NCBI GenBank assembly: GCA_024639165.1
Contig: JAHEIX010000003.1
Coordinates: forward strand, 248,001 to 312,000
Direction: 5' to 3'
Source of the DNA: UBA7446 sp024639165
Lineage (GTDB): Bacteria; Bacteroidota; Bacteroidia; Flavobacteriales; Flavobacteriaceae
Length of the DNA stretch: 64,000 bases
Part shown: piece after piece, positions 52,801-61,000 of the stretch
Position numbering within the stretch: the first letter of the stretch is position 1
Layout: every line of letters starts with the position of its first letter
Made by a program: the position numbers and the translations under genes
The notes under the pieces: generated by a model
The model's database searches: none
Seen by the model: only the letters and a program-made list of their open reading frames with translations
Told to the model about the DNA's origin: nothing

Positions 52801-54222
52801 AAAGAATTTTGGGTTAATGGTTCCCTCGATGGCCAAGGTGTCGTAGCTGTATTCGCGGTAGTTAAAATTGGTAAGCTTCCCTTCAATTGCAGCATTCAAA
52901 TTAGACATATCAAAACCATTTCCAAAAACGACCACGCCAAGTCCAGTGCGACCAATTGTTGGCACAGCTGTAAGTTTGCCAATATCAAAATCATCCGAAG
53001 CAAGATTAATAGAAAAGTCGCTTACTTTTGAATCAAGAGCAAAGGAGGCATTGCTTTGCATGCGCCCGAGTGCTGTTTTTAGGTCAGCCTTTACATTCCA
53101 CAACTTATCATTTAGTATCACTTTAGCATCAGTAGAAAAGTCATCCAAACGCATTAAAAATTCACTGACTTCAGCGGACAGCGTAAAAGGGATGGAAGCC
53201 GTATTTTCAGCCGCATCTATCTTTAAGTCAACTTCTAAAGACCTCGTATCCTCATCCAAGATGTTTTTGATTTTTCCATCAAAATTGACAGTAGTACTTT
53301 GATGCCTAATTTGAACACCTTTTGTGGTAAAATCATAAACGGGACCATCAATAGTTCCTTTTATTTCAACAAATTGCCCCTTCCAATTTGGCATGATTTT
53401 TATTAAATCCGATGAACCCATTGATGAGGGCTGAAGATCAATATTTAGGCTCACTTTATCTACAAAATCTTTTAATCCACCTTTAGGGTAAGTTAGCCGG
53501 ATGTCCACATCAAGCACACTTTCTTTCGTTTGAATAACTGCATTTTCCAACTTCATTTGGGTTGGTGAAAATTGATACGTTCCAGCTAGTGAGGTCAGGG
53601 CTGTATCATGCCAATTTGTTTGGGTATTAAGCTGTTGAATATCTGCACTAATTACGTCTCCAACTATTTGAAAGTTTTGAATATCAGCGTTAAGTGCCGT
53701 AAATCGCTGTGCGTCATCCTTGCTTTTATTTTGATTTTGAATAATCACGGAAGCGTCTACCAAACTGATGGAAGTCGCCACAATTTCAGTTTTACTTTTG
53801 GTGTGTTCTTCCTTGATAAAGCGATTAAAAAACTGGTTTACATTAGACTTGCTTTCGTTTTCATAGATGGTGCTATTAAACACTACATCTTTTAAAAAAA
53901 CATTTCCTATCTCATTTTCACCCTGCAAGATGGCGCCTAGACGGAGGGTATTTAAACGAAGATAGCCCGCATAAAGGAGTGTGTCTTGCTTATGGTCATA
54001 AGCCAATATGTCGTGAAGTTTAACATATCCAAAAGGAGAAACTTGTATGCTGCTGATTTCAATATTGGTGCCGAAGCGGTCATGGATACTTTTAGCAAAG
54101 CGTTGTCCAAAATAAGTTTGCGTTACTGGAAGCATTAAAACAAACACAATCAACAACATAAAAAGTAAAACAGCAGCAATGATGCTTCTTATTTTCTTTT
54201 TTATGGGAGGCTTCTTTTCCAA
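49870..54222 (-). CDS. TamB-like translocation/assembly protein
   Basis: A 1450-residue envelope protein with an N-terminal membrane anchor (RSIIAAVLLFMLLIVFVLML). The body is a very long stretch of beta-rich repeats of the AsmA/TamB type. The C-terminal DUF490-like region (about residues 1050-1450) shows the usual FNTVKGLQLNFELDVTPEAEVEIVVDPE, LRGRGAGSILMEIDTAGSFAMWGDF and RNELNYRLNDEERRQLQAISLLSQGSF patterns. It likely forms a hydrophobic groove for lipid transport to the outer membrane. It lies divergent from tsaD, as in many Flavobacteria. Confidence 0.92.
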   Translation of the reverse strand: MEKKPPIKKKIRSIIAAVLLFMLLIVFVLMLPVTQTYFGQRFAKSIHDRFGTNIEISSIQVSPFGYVKLHDILAYDHKQDTLLYAGYLRLNTLRLGAILQGENEIGNVFLKDVVFNSTIYENESKSNVNQFFNRFIKEEHTKSKTEIVATSISLVDASVIIQNQNKSKDDAQRFTALNADIQNFQIVGDVISADIQQLNTQTNWHDTALTSLAGTYQFSPTQMKLENAVIQTKESVLDVDIRLTYPKGGLKDFVDKVSLNIDLQPSSMGSSDLIKIMPNWKGQFVEIKGTIDGPVYDFTTKGVQIRHQSTTVNFDGKIKNILDEDTRSLEVDLKIDAAENTASIPFTLSAEVSEFLMRLDDFSTDAKVILNDKLWNVKADLKTALGRMQSNASFALDSKVSDFSINLASDDFDIGKLTAVPTIGRTGLGVVVFGNGFDMSNLNAAIEGKLTNFNYREYSYDTLAIEGTINPKFFLGNMHIQDESIIIDLNGQVDYASDMRNFSFNTEIQQLDFKALGWLPNGIDGIFSGSVDLALQGNNIDEMIGDLYIDEGTLITPGQTYSFSSLSAQSRLTNGLRVLNINSDDVATGLVIGNFKPSEMGVIAKNALGSQFKRYKPLPMSPNQHVDFNFNLRGKIASALFGGVVSLDDNTFIKGSIKPSDSLFKLEVRAPSIAVNNTQLSGISLKIDTKQPIYHSSIRIDEIATPKAKLYDVEWINAQVSDKLYGRIEFGAAKEAKDINIINTAFTINDSAQAILEIQDVALFFNNNRWTIDKQYGSPTLTATSTSDFAFSNLNFMTENSAITANASQNGYDSFAVDVKFSNVYLRDLLSFQKDRWEGTLNGFLNIRQSSSGFGGNSSLRMTDLALNGVSLGQADLKLQSNKENQDYQLALQISDDGKEALLATGTIGIQNAIPTWDIDVAFSDYNMSLIAGLTNDVFSPFRGRANGNLQLSSTAGKIIPTGEFVVDELTLGVPYLNTLYNFTAAVPFRFSEDLIRINTSPFRSGDDQTAQLTGVLTHQSFSNWGLDMNINATQLEVLDTPFSEESLYYGNAYFKGDAHLYGAFSNMQIDVVGETATGTSIFIPIQYDTKIGDVSFINFIDKQVEEGLETVQFNTVKGLQLNFELDVTPEAEVEIVVDPETKSFLRGRGAGSILMEIDTAGSFAMWGDFIAFEGIYNFKNLGLIDKTFRLEPGGVIFWEGDPYGAQINMQAIYEVPGGANPAVLLEGDNISQKIPTDVSITLFGNLLNPETPTFEINFPNASGVVRNELNYRLNDEERRQLQAISLLSQGSFINEVSLAAISSQTLTTNLFEKASGIFDNIFTNENDKLNLGIDYLQGDRNAAVSIKNRDRLGVSLSTNINERILIDGKVGVPVGNEEETMIIGNVKLEFLLNKKGDLRARVFNKENEFQYFGDDLGYTQGIGVGYQVRFDSFQELVNKIFNKKDNIKP

Positions 54223-54227
54223 AGTGT

Positions 54228-54235
54228 TAATTTTG
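54228..54235 (+). promoter_or_regulatory. Candidate -7 box TAATTTTG for tsaD
   Basis: TAATTTTG fits TAnnTTTG and ends 16 bases before the TTG start of tsaD, in the 29-base gap to the divergent TamB gene. A -33 element is not evident. Confidence 0.4.
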
Positions 54236-54251
54236 TGAATATATATTTATT

Positions 54252-55247
54252 TTGGCAACTATCATTTTAGGTATTGAAACTTCTTGCGACGACACAGCAG
54301 CTGCGGTGCTTGTCGATGGCAAATTACGTGCCAACGTCGTTTCGCAACAGCTCGAACACGAAAATTACGGTGGTGTAATTCCGGAATTAGCATCGAGAGC
54401 GCACGTGGAACGCATTGTCGCTGTTGTAGAAACTTCACTGTCAAAAGCAAATATCGACAAAAAAGACCTAACCGCAGTAGCCTATACGCAAGGCCCTGGC
54501 CTTCTTGGATCGCTGCTTGTAGGAAATGCTTTTGCAAAATCGCTTTCGCTTGCCCTAAACATTCCTCTTGTTGCTGTTCACCACATGCAGGCGCATTTGT
54601 TGGTGCATTTTATTGACGATGCTTTTCCTACGCCTCATTTTCCGTTTTTAGGATTAACCGTTTCTGGTGGGCATACGCAGCTAGTGCGCGTTGAAAATGC
54701 TTCCTCTTTTGATGTATTGGGTGAAACTCTCGACGATGCTGCTGGTGAAGCGTTTGATAAAACAGGCAAAATGCTAGGATTGCCCTACCCTGCCGGACCT
54801 ATCATAGACAAATACGCCGCACTTGGCACCGCAAAATTTACTTTTGGCAAGCCAACGGTAGCCGATTTAAATTTTAGCTTTAGTGGCCTTAAAACAAGTG
54901 TATTATACTTCTTAAGATCGGCACAAGACAAAGACTCGGATTTTATTAAAAATAACCTTCACGACTTATGTGCCTCTATTCAAGCGGCTATCGTATCCAT
55001 CTTGGTAGAAAAAGTAAAAACGGCCGTTAAGCAGACAAGCCTTAAACAAGTTGTTTTAGGAGGTGGTGTTTCCGCTAACAGTGGTTTGCGTAAAGCACTT
55101 GAAACTTGTAACATCACATTGTTTCTGCCCCCTCTGCCCTACACCACTGACAATGCTGCTATGATTGCCATGGCGGGCTATTTAAAATATAAAGCAGGAG
55201 CGTTTGACAGCCTATCTAGTGAACCAAAAGCAAGAGTTTTAATCTGA
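54252..55247 (+). CDS. tsaD: TsaD, tRNA threonylcarbamoyladenosine synthase transferase subunit
   Basis: Transfers the threonylcarbamoyl group to A37 of ANN-decoding tRNAs. The 331-residue ASKHA protein starts at TTG: ATIILGIETSCDDTAAAVL. It has the metal motif HHMQAHLLVHF, the LTVSGGHTQLV block, AGEAFDKTGKMLGLPYPAGP, FSFSGLKTSVLYF and GGGVSANSGLRKAL. No ATG is nearby in frame and the TTG matches homologue starts. The stop overlaps the rsmE ATG by one base. Essential in most bacteria. Confidence 0.96.
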   Translation: MATIILGIETSCDDTAAAVLVDGKLRANVVSQQLEHENYGGVIPELASRAHVERIVAVVETSLSKANIDKKDLTAVAYTQGPGLLGSLLVGNAFAKSLSLALNIPLVAVHHMQAHLLVHFIDDAFPTPHFPFLGLTVSGGHTQLVRVENASSFDVLGETLDDAAGEAFDKTGKMLGLPYPAGPIIDKYAALGTAKFTFGKPTVADLNFSFSGLKTSVLYFLRSAQDKDSDFIKNNLHDLCASIQAAIVSILVEKVKTAVKQTSLKQVVLGGGVSANSGLRKALETCNITLFLPPLPYTTDNAAMIAMAGYLKYKAGAFDSLSSEPKARVLI

Positions 55248-55942
55248 TGCAGCAATTTTTGACACCCAATATAGACCCAGCATCAGAAAGCTACATCTTC
55301 AGCGAAGTTGAAAGTAAACACGTAGCCAAAGTGCTGCGTAAAAATGTAGGCGACATATTAAACTTAACCAACGGAAAAGGGCAACTTATAACAGCAAAAC
55401 TGAGTTTGGTTTCTCCCAAAAGTTGTGTTGTTAAGCTTTTGGAAATCAAAAATATTCCAGTGCCGAAGACTGCCATTCACATGGTTGTGGCTCCGACCAA
55501 AAACACAAGTAGATTTGAGTGGTTTTTGGAAAAAGCTACAGAGCTTGGTGTTTATAAAATTACGCCTGTGTTATGTGATAGAAGTGAAAGGAAACACATC
55601 AAGCACGAACGCTGTGAAAAGATTATTCACGCTGCAGTAAAACAATCCCTACGCGCCTATGTGCCTATACTAGCGCCCTTAACACCACTTAAAGAATTAG
55701 AAATTAAGACACCAGCCTTTATGGCGCATTGTGAGGACAGCCCTAAAAAAAGCTTAAAAGATGTAGTTAATGGACAAATCAAATGCACTATACTCATTGG
55801 CCCAGAAGGGGATTTTTCCAAAAGCGAAATAGCATGGGCAAATGATCAAAATATTACAGCCGTACATCTTGGCAACAATAGGCTGCGAACAGAAACAGCT
55901 GCACTAGCAGCATTGCACACTGCATTGCTGATGAATCCATAA
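55247..55942 (+). CDS. rsmE: 16S rRNA (uracil(1498)-N(3))-methyltransferase
   Basis: SPOUT-class methyltransferase modifying U1498 of 16S rRNA. The 231-residue protein has the PUA-like N-terminus (HVAKVLRKNVGDILNLTNGKG), the SPOUT domain KNTSRFEWFLEKATELGV, and the trefoil-knot motifs TILIGPEGDFSKSEIAWA and VHLGNNRLRTETAALAAL. Length is normal. It overlaps the tsaD stop by one base and is followed by the permease gene after 20 bases, so these genes probably form one unit. Confidence 0.95.
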   Translation: MQQFLTPNIDPASESYIFSEVESKHVAKVLRKNVGDILNLTNGKGQLITAKLSLVSPKSCVVKLLEIKNIPVPKTAIHMVVAPTKNTSRFEWFLEKATELGVYKITPVLCDRSERKHIKHERCEKIIHAAVKQSLRAYVPILAPLTPLKELEIKTPAFMAHCEDSPKKSLKDVVNGQIKCTILIGPEGDFSKSEIAWANDQNITAVHLGNNRLRTETAALAALHTALLMNP

Positions 55943-55962
55943 TATTTTTTTACCTTAGAAAT

Positions 55963-57045
55963 GTGAATGCAAATAATCTTACGCGCGGAATTGTACAAGC
56001 CTTCCTTATTATAGTTGGGCTCATCACACTATTTAATCTTGTCATGATGGCACAGTCTCTATTAGGCTATGTGTTTTTAGCAATTGTTGTCTCTCTCGTA
56101 GGTCAACCCATAAAGGGGTTTTTAACGAGGATACTTAAATTTAAAAACACCCTTGCTACCGTTGTTACGCTTTTAGTGCTACTGTTGCTCATTCTTGGAC
56201 TTGGATCTTTGGTTGTGCCAGTAATTACCACGCAAGCGCAAAATTTATCGCTACTTCAGATAGACCAATGGGAAGCCGATTTACTCAGGTTGGTTTCAGA
56301 CTTAGATATGTATTTTGAGAAATACGACATAAACCTCACGGAAAATATTAAAGACCTGCTGTCTAAAGTTGACTTTAGCTTCCTTCCCAACCTTTTAAAT
56401 GGATTTTTAGGATTTTTAGGCGGATTTACCATTGCGCTATTTTCTGTTTTATTTATCAGTTTCTTTTTGCTAAAAGACAGTTCGCTGTTATTGAGAAGTA
56501 TTTTGCTCGTATTTGCTAATGACAAAAAAGAACGCATAGAGCGCTCCTTTACTCGAGTTGTTAGCTTGTTATCTCGATATTTTTCTGGCATCCTTTTACA
56601 AATAACCATCTTATTCTTATTTTACTCTGGTGTTCTGCTGATTTTTGGTATCCCAAACGCACTTACTATTGCCCTTATATGTGCTTTGTTTAACATCATT
56701 CCTTACATAGGCCCTCTGGCTGGTGGCGTTTTAATGATTATTCTTACCATGGTGAGCAATCTTGATGCAGACATAGCTAGTGTAATTGTACCAAAAACCA
56801 TTTATGTATTTATCGGATTTGTGGTCGGTCAACTCATAGACAACTTCTTTTCACAACCTTATATTTTTTCAAAGAGTGTTAAATCTCACCCGCTTGAAAT
56901 ATTTCTTATTATCATTTTAGCAGGACTCTTGGCTGGACCAATAGGTATGCTTTTGGCTGTACCTATGTACACCGTTTTAAAAGTGATTTTGAGTGAGTTT
57001 TTGAGTGAAAATAGAATTGTCAAAGCTTTAACTAAAAACATGTAA
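55963..57045 (+). CDS. AI-2E family transporter (PerM-like)
   Basis: A 360-residue inner-membrane protein from a GTG start. About eight hydrophobic segments are visible (first IVQAFLIIVGLITLFNLV). The family core is seen as FNIIPYIGPLAGGVLMIIL and the C-terminal IDNFFSQPYIFSKSVKSHPLEIFLI with AGPIGMLLAVPMY. AI-2E members export small molecules or Na+/H+, and the name is historical. It precedes the YbjQ-type gene by two bases and belongs to the tsaD-rsmE unit. Confidence 0.92.
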   Translation: MNANNLTRGIVQAFLIIVGLITLFNLVMMAQSLLGYVFLAIVVSLVGQPIKGFLTRILKFKNTLATVVTLLVLLLLILGLGSLVVPVITTQAQNLSLLQIDQWEADLLRLVSDLDMYFEKYDINLTENIKDLLSKVDFSFLPNLLNGFLGFLGGFTIALFSVLFISFFLLKDSSLLLRSILLVFANDKKERIERSFTRVVSLLSRYFSGILLQITILFLFYSGVLLIFGIPNALTIALICALFNIIPYIGPLAGGVLMIILTMVSNLDADIASVIVPKTIYVFIGFVVGQLIDNFFSQPYIFSKSVKSHPLEIFLIIILAGLLAGPIGMLLAVPMYTVLKVILSEFLSENRIVKALTKNM

Positions 57046-57047
57046 TT

Positions 57048-57362
57048 ATGCTATACGTAACTACCGAAACCATAGCTGGAAAAAAAATTGTTGAATCTTT
57101 AGGTATGGCGCGGGGCAGTACGGTTCGTTCTCGCAACATTGGAAGAGATATTTTTGCTTCAATTAAAAATATTGTAGGGGGTGAAATTGAAGAGTATACC
57201 AAACTACAAGCAGATGCGCGCGAACAAGCTTTAAAACGCATGATAGACGACGCAAACCGTATGGATGCTGATGCTGTGGTAAATGTTCGATTTACAACTT
57301 CTGTTGTTTCCCAAGGGGCTTCTGAGATTCTTGCCTTTGGTACTGCTGTTAAAATAAACTAG
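57048..57362 (+). CDS. YbjQ family (UPF0145) heavy-metal-binding-domain protein
   Basis: A 104-residue soluble protein that matches UPF0145 (YbjQ): VTTETIAGKKIVESLGMARGSTVRSRNIGRDI, EQALKRMIDDANRMDADAVVNVRF and a final ILAFGTAVKI. It is predicted to form a pentamer. Role unknown; the 'heavy-metal-binding' label is historical. It starts two bases after the permease stop, and the microprotein follows directly. Confidence 0.92.
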   Translation: MLYVTTETIAGKKIVESLGMARGSTVRSRNIGRDIFASIKNIVGGEIEEYTKLQADAREQALKRMIDDANRMDADAVVNVRFTTSVVSQGASEILAFGTAVKIN

Positions 57363-57467
57363 ATGAATCGTATTATTTGGATTGCTGTTATTGCAGCTGT
57401 AATATTTGCCGTTATCAACCGAATTCGTCAAAAAGATAAAGAAGATTTTGACCAACGCGATAATTAG
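57363..57467 (+). CDS. Membrane microprotein (34 residues)
   Basis: MNRIIWIAVIAAVIFAVINR with the tail IRQKDKEDFDQRDN. It has one transmembrane helix (residues 3-19) and a charged C-terminus. The ATG directly follows the YbjQ stop with no gap, so translation coupling is likely. The same order in other Flavobacteria would show it is real; it is below the usual gene-finder length. Function unknown. Confidence 0.6.
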   Translation: MNRIIWIAVIAAVIFAVINRIRQKDKEDFDQRDN

Positions 57468-57499
57468 TTGGCGGATTGCTTCTGATAACGTATTTTTGC
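57468..57499 (+). promoter_or_regulatory. Promoter for tRNA-Ser (TTG-N21-TATTTTTG)
   Basis: TTG at 57468-57470, a 21-base spacer, then TATTTTTG at 57492-57499 match the Bacteroidetes promoter consensus TTG-N17-23-TAnnTTTG. Transcription would begin about 15 bases before the tRNA-Ser gene. Both boxes are good matches at a good spacing. Confidence 0.7.
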
Positions 57500-57520
57500 C
57501 GGCGCTTTATTGCTTTAAAG

Positions 57521-57604
57521 GAGAGGTGCCAGAGTGGTAATGGAGCAGATTGCTAATCTGTCAACGCGTAAGTGTTGCCTGGGTTCGAATCCCAGTCTCT
57601 CCGC
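57521..57604 (+). tRNA. tRNA-Ser (anticodon GCU)
   Basis: 84 bases with the 7-bp acceptor stem GGAGAGG/TCTCTCC (one G-T pair), D arm, anticodon loop TTGCTAA (GCU, reading AGC/AGU), a long variable arm as in class II tRNAs, and T arm GGGTTCGAATCCC. Discriminator G and no complete encoded CCA. Confidence 0.95.
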
Positions 57605-57674
57605 AACTTAACTCAAGCTTTTTGGAATTCTTTTAGAACTTTCAAAAAGCTTTGAAGTTAACTAGCAAAGATTA

Positions 57675-57748
57675 GGTCGCGTAGCTCAGCTGGATAGAGC
57701 ATCTGCCTTCTAAGCAGACGGTCCTAGGTTCGAATCCTAGCGCGATCA
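57675..57748 (+). tRNA. tRNA-Arg (anticodon UCU)
   Basis: 74 bases with the acceptor stem GGTCGCG/CGCGATC (one G-T pair), D arm AGCTCAGCTGGATAGAGC, anticodon loop CTTCTAA (UCU, reading AGA) and T arm TAGGTTCGAATCCTA. Discriminator A, no CCA encoded. The 3' end is the likely attachment site of the remnant recombinase element. Confidence 0.96.
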
Positions 57749-57755
57749 CGTAATC

Positions 57756-57792
57756 GGAGAATTGATTCACAGAAATTGGTTCTCCTTTTTTT
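57756..57792 (+). terminator. Terminator after the tRNA pair
   Basis: GGAGAA and TTCTCC form a six-base stem with an 18-base interior, followed by seven Ts at 57786-57792. It lies eight bases after tRNA-Arg. The loop is long, so efficiency is uncertain. Confidence 0.55.
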
Positions 57793-58206
57793 ATGTTTGA
57801 GATTTCCTTCGATAAAATCGGAATTGACCCAAAAATAGCGTTCACTTTTGGGGTTCGAACTTGGTCGTTTGACTTGTCGTAACCCAATCCGGATGGAAAG
57901 ACTAAATTTTGCAGTTTTTTGTCTTTGTTTTAAATCCCCATCAGCCCAAATCTTCTCGAGAGATTCGGATAAAGTAAGGGCTTTATCAATGGCCAGTTCA
58001 AGGTTCGAACTACTAAGTGTTGGATTTTCAATTTTTGACTGTAGTTCATCTTTTTGAGTTTCATCTTGTATTTAAATCATGTGTTAGATAAGGTTCTTCA
58101 AACTCGTGTACTTATTTTGCAAAAAAACCATTTGTAACACAACATGAAACATTTCTTCATTAATTTATAGGTTATGCGATTTAAATTTGTTTTAATTACT
58201 AATAAA

Positions 58207-59574
58207 ATGAAATATCTATACAGTCTATTTGTTACGCTTTTAATTTTTGTAACCCCTTTATTTTCACAAAACATTAATAAACTTGCAATTCCATCAGAAA
58301 AAGTTGATCGAATGCAATGGTGGAGTGAGGCACGCTTTGGTATGTTCATCCATTGGGGTTTGTATGCCTTGCCTGCCCGTCACGAATGGGTAATGAGTAA
58401 TGAACAAATCTCTAAAAAAGATTATAAAAAATATGTAGAATTCTTTAATCCAGATCTTTATGACCCAAGAGAATGGGCTAAGCTCGCAAAAAATGCGGGT
58501 ATGAAATATGTAGTTTTTACTGCTAAACACCACGATGGATTTTCAATGTACGATTCAAAATATTCAGATTTTAAAGTTACGAACTCTCCTATCGGAAGGG
58601 ATCTTTTAAAAGAATTAATTGATGCGTTTAGGGCTGAAGACATCCGGATAGGTTTATACTACTCTTTAATTGATTGGCATCACCCAGATTTCTTAGTTAA
58701 CGAACACATACACCCAGAGCGTAACAAGCAAGAGGAAATAGCAAATGATGAAAATCGAGACAAGAATAAGTTTCAACGTTTTCTTATGAATCAAATAACA
58801 GAGCTCTTGACTAACTATGGTCAAATTGATGTTTTGTTTGCTGATTTTTCTTATCCACACAAAAAAAATGGCAAAGGGAAATCATATTGGAATTCCGAGG
58901 CACTATATAAGCAAATTCGGAAACTTCAACCAAATATTGTTCTTAATGATCGATTAGATTTAGAAGAAGAGGGTGGCTGGGACTATAAAAGCCCCGAACA
59001 GTTTATGCCTAAGAACTGGGTTACTTATCAAGGGGAAAAAGTACCTTGGGAAACATGTCAAACTTTTTCTGGTTCATGGGGTTATCACAGAGACCAATAT
59101 ACTTGGAAAAGCATTAGACAAACAATAGTGATGTTGATTGAGACAGTAAGTAAAGGCGGAAATTTACTCTTAAACGTTGGTCCGACTGCACGTGGCGTTA
59201 TTCAAGATGAAGCTGTTGAACGCCTTGAGGCCACACATCAATGGATGAAATACAACAGTCGTTCAATATATGGGTGTACCGCAGCACCAGACGAGTTTGA
59301 AACGCCAGATAATTGCCTTTTGACCTATAATCCAAAAACCAATAGGCTGTATGTTCATGTGTTGGAGTGGCCATTTAAAACAATCTACCTGCCGGGCTTG
59401 GCTGGAAAAGTCAAATATGCCCAAATTTTAAACGATGCATCAGAATTGAAATTGGGCACCCAAAAAGGCGCTTGGTTGGACGATGTATCAGAAGGTGACA
59501 ATGGATTAAAAATCAATATACCCGTGCGTTCACCTAACGTGGAGATTCCCGTAATTGAGCTTTTTTTGAAATAA
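58207..59574 (+). CDS. Alpha-L-fucosidase, glycoside hydrolase family 29
   Basis: A 455-residue secreted enzyme from ATG 58207, which gives a clean signal peptide (YLYSLFVTLLIFVTPLFSQ); the in-frame start at 58174 adds 11 residues before it. GH29 signatures are WWSEARFGMFIHWGLYALPA, FTAKHHDGFSMYDSKYSDFKV, GLYYSLIDWHHPDF and the likely nucleophile Asp in DVLFADFSYP. Also WETCQTFSGSWGYHR, GGNLLLNVGPTARG. It lacks an obvious added binding domain. It heads the sulfatase cluster and likely removes fucose from a sulfated glycan. It starts about 135 bases from the recombinase remnant. Confidence 0.92.
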   Translation: MKYLYSLFVTLLIFVTPLFSQNINKLAIPSEKVDRMQWWSEARFGMFIHWGLYALPARHEWVMSNEQISKKDYKKYVEFFNPDLYDPREWAKLAKNAGMKYVVFTAKHHDGFSMYDSKYSDFKVTNSPIGRDLLKELIDAFRAEDIRIGLYYSLIDWHHPDFLVNEHIHPERNKQEEIANDENRDKNKFQRFLMNQITELLTNYGQIDVLFADFSYPHKKNGKGKSYWNSEALYKQIRKLQPNIVLNDRLDLEEEGGWDYKSPEQFMPKNWVTYQGEKVPWETCQTFSGSWGYHRDQYTWKSIRQTIVMLIETVSKGGNLLLNVGPTARGVIQDEAVERLEATHQWMKYNSRSIYGCTAAPDEFETPDNCLLTYNPKTNRLYVHVLEWPFKTIYLPGLAGKVKYAQILNDASELKLGTQKGAWLDDVSEGDNGLKINIPVRSPNVEIPVIELFLK

Positions 59575-59584
59575 CATAAATCAA

Positions 59585-61000
59585 ATGAAACGCCAGGCAT
59601 TATTTTTATGTGCCCTCTTTTTGAGTAGTTGCACACAGCAATCTGCTCCAAAAAAGCACATAAACAAACCGCCAAATATTATTATTGTTTTAACAGATGA
59701 CCAGGGTTTTAAAGATGTGGGGTTTAACGGATCTCAAGATATTTTGACCCCCAACATTGATAAGCTTGCAAAACAAGGTATTGTATTTTCAAATGGGTAT
59801 GTGTCACATCCGTATTGCAGCCCCTCAAGAGCGGGCATTATGACAGGTCGCTATCAGCAACGTTTTGGGCATGAACACAATGTTCCATTTGATCCTGAAG
59901 ACGCTAGCATGGGCACTCCGGCAACCGAAATTTTTTTACCTCAAAAAATGAAAGCGGCAGGTTATAATACCTATGCCATAGGCAAATGGCATTTGGGCAA
60001 TCATCCTTCACTCTTGCCCCATAACAGAGGGTTTGACAAGTGGTTTGGCTTTTCTGGTGGGAATATGAACTATTGGGGTTTTTCACAGAACGAAAACCGT
60101 ATGCACATACAGCGCAATGATATTAAAATAAGTTCTAATGAGTTAACTTATTTGACTGATGATTTTACACGAGAGGCTTTGTCAAATATTAAAGATAATG
60201 GGGATAAGCCTTTCTTTATGTTTTTATCTTATAATGCACCCCATAGCCCTGACCACGCCACCCTAGAATACTTAAACAAAACAGCGCATATTGAGTACGG
60301 TAAGCGCAGTGTCTACGGAGCCATGATTGCAGGAATTGACAAAGGAGTAGGTCAATTGGTAGATTTACTTACCGACATGAATATTCGAGATAATACCATG
60401 ATTGTTTTTTTAAGTGATAATGGAGGACGTTTAGATGCGGCAAACAATGGTCCTTACCGCGGGCATAAGGGAATGCTATTTGAAGGAGGAATTCGGGTGC
60501 CTTTTGCCATTTCTTGGCCAGCAAAGCTGCCAAAAGGAAAAACCTACAACGAACCCATGATTTCACTTGATTTATTTGCTACATGTATGGCTGCAGCAGG
60601 AATTGAGGTCCATGAAACCGACAAGCTGGACGGCATTAATTTAATACCACTTTTAAGTGAAGATAATACCCAAAAAAGAGAAAGAACGCTTTACTGGCGT
60701 GTGGCAAATGGCGAAGAATACGCGATAAGAAAAGGAAACTTTAAACTAATCAAAAGTGCGTACAAAAACAAAACCATGCTTTTTGATTTAGAACAAGACC
60801 GCCAAGAGATTAAGGATGTTTCGTATGATCATCCAGAAGTTGTAACTCAATTACTTACCTTACACCAAAGTTGGAATGCTGAATTAGCTGTACCAAGGTG
60901 GACCGATCCACACATGGACAATGTAAAAAAAGAAGAAGCAAATACACGCGCCTACAGAAAAAAGTCACTGTCCAAAAAAGAACAACCTCAATATGAATAA
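59585..61000 (+). CDS. Type I (formylglycine) sulfatase, lipoprotein
   Basis: A 471-residue arylsulfatase-fold enzyme. The signal is a lipoprotein type (LFLCALFLSSCTQ). The metal site NIIIVLTDDQGFKDVGFNG is followed by the active-site CSPSRAGIMTGR, whose Cys becomes formylglycine. Later AIGKWHLG, NAPHSP, and the metal-binding DNGG of LSDNGGRLDAANNGP. All expected residues are present. It likely removes sulfate from the fucosidase's substrate. It lies ten bases after the fucosidase, and its end overlaps the next sulfatase by eight bases. Confidence 0.93.
   Translation: MKRQALFLCALFLSSCTQQSAPKKHINKPPNIIIVLTDDQGFKDVGFNGSQDILTPNIDKLAKQGIVFSNGYVSHPYCSPSRAGIMTGRYQQRFGHEHNVPFDPEDASMGTPATEIFLPQKMKAAGYNTYAIGKWHLGNHPSLLPHNRGFDKWFGFSGGNMNYWGFSQNENRMHIQRNDIKISSNELTYLTDDFTREALSNIKDNGDKPFFMFLSYNAPHSPDHATLEYLNKTAHIEYGKRSVYGAMIAGIDKGVGQLVDLLTDMNIRDNTMIVFLSDNGGRLDAANNGPYRGHKGMLFEGGIRVPFAISWPAKLPKGKTYNEPMISLDLFATCMAAAGIEVHETDKLDGINLIPLLSEDNTQKRERTLYWRVANGEEYAIRKGNFKLIKSAYKNKTMLFDLEQDRQEIKDVSYDHPEVVTQLLTLHQSWNAELAVPRWTDPHMDNVKKEEANTRAYRKKSLSKKEQPQYE

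Larger units (their letters stand above)
57672..58071 (-). pseudogene. Serine recombinase C-terminal remnant overlapping tRNA-Arg
   Basis: On the minus strand from 58071 the translation reads LELAIDKALTLSESLEKIWADGDLKQRQK, then after a single-base frameshift in a T6 run (57915-57920) continues in another frame as LVFPSGLGYDKSNDQVRTPKVNAIFGSIPIL. That is the familiar C-terminal region of large serine recombinases of flavobacterial elements. The last ~25 residues are the antisense reading of tRNA-Arg. The N-terminal resolvase and recombinase domains are missing. Only ~130 residues remain, so this is the edge of a decayed element. Confidence 0.78.

Noticed and set aside
57672..57750. A protein ending in the antisense of tRNA-Arg as an independent gene
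   Set aside because: The residues are the antisense reading of tRNA-Arg; only the part upstream resembles recombinase.
57841..58010. GGTTCGAAC sequences that look like tRNA T-loops (near 57851 and 58001)
   Set aside because: They fall inside codons of the recombinase remnant (for example VRTP) and no tRNA stems surround them.
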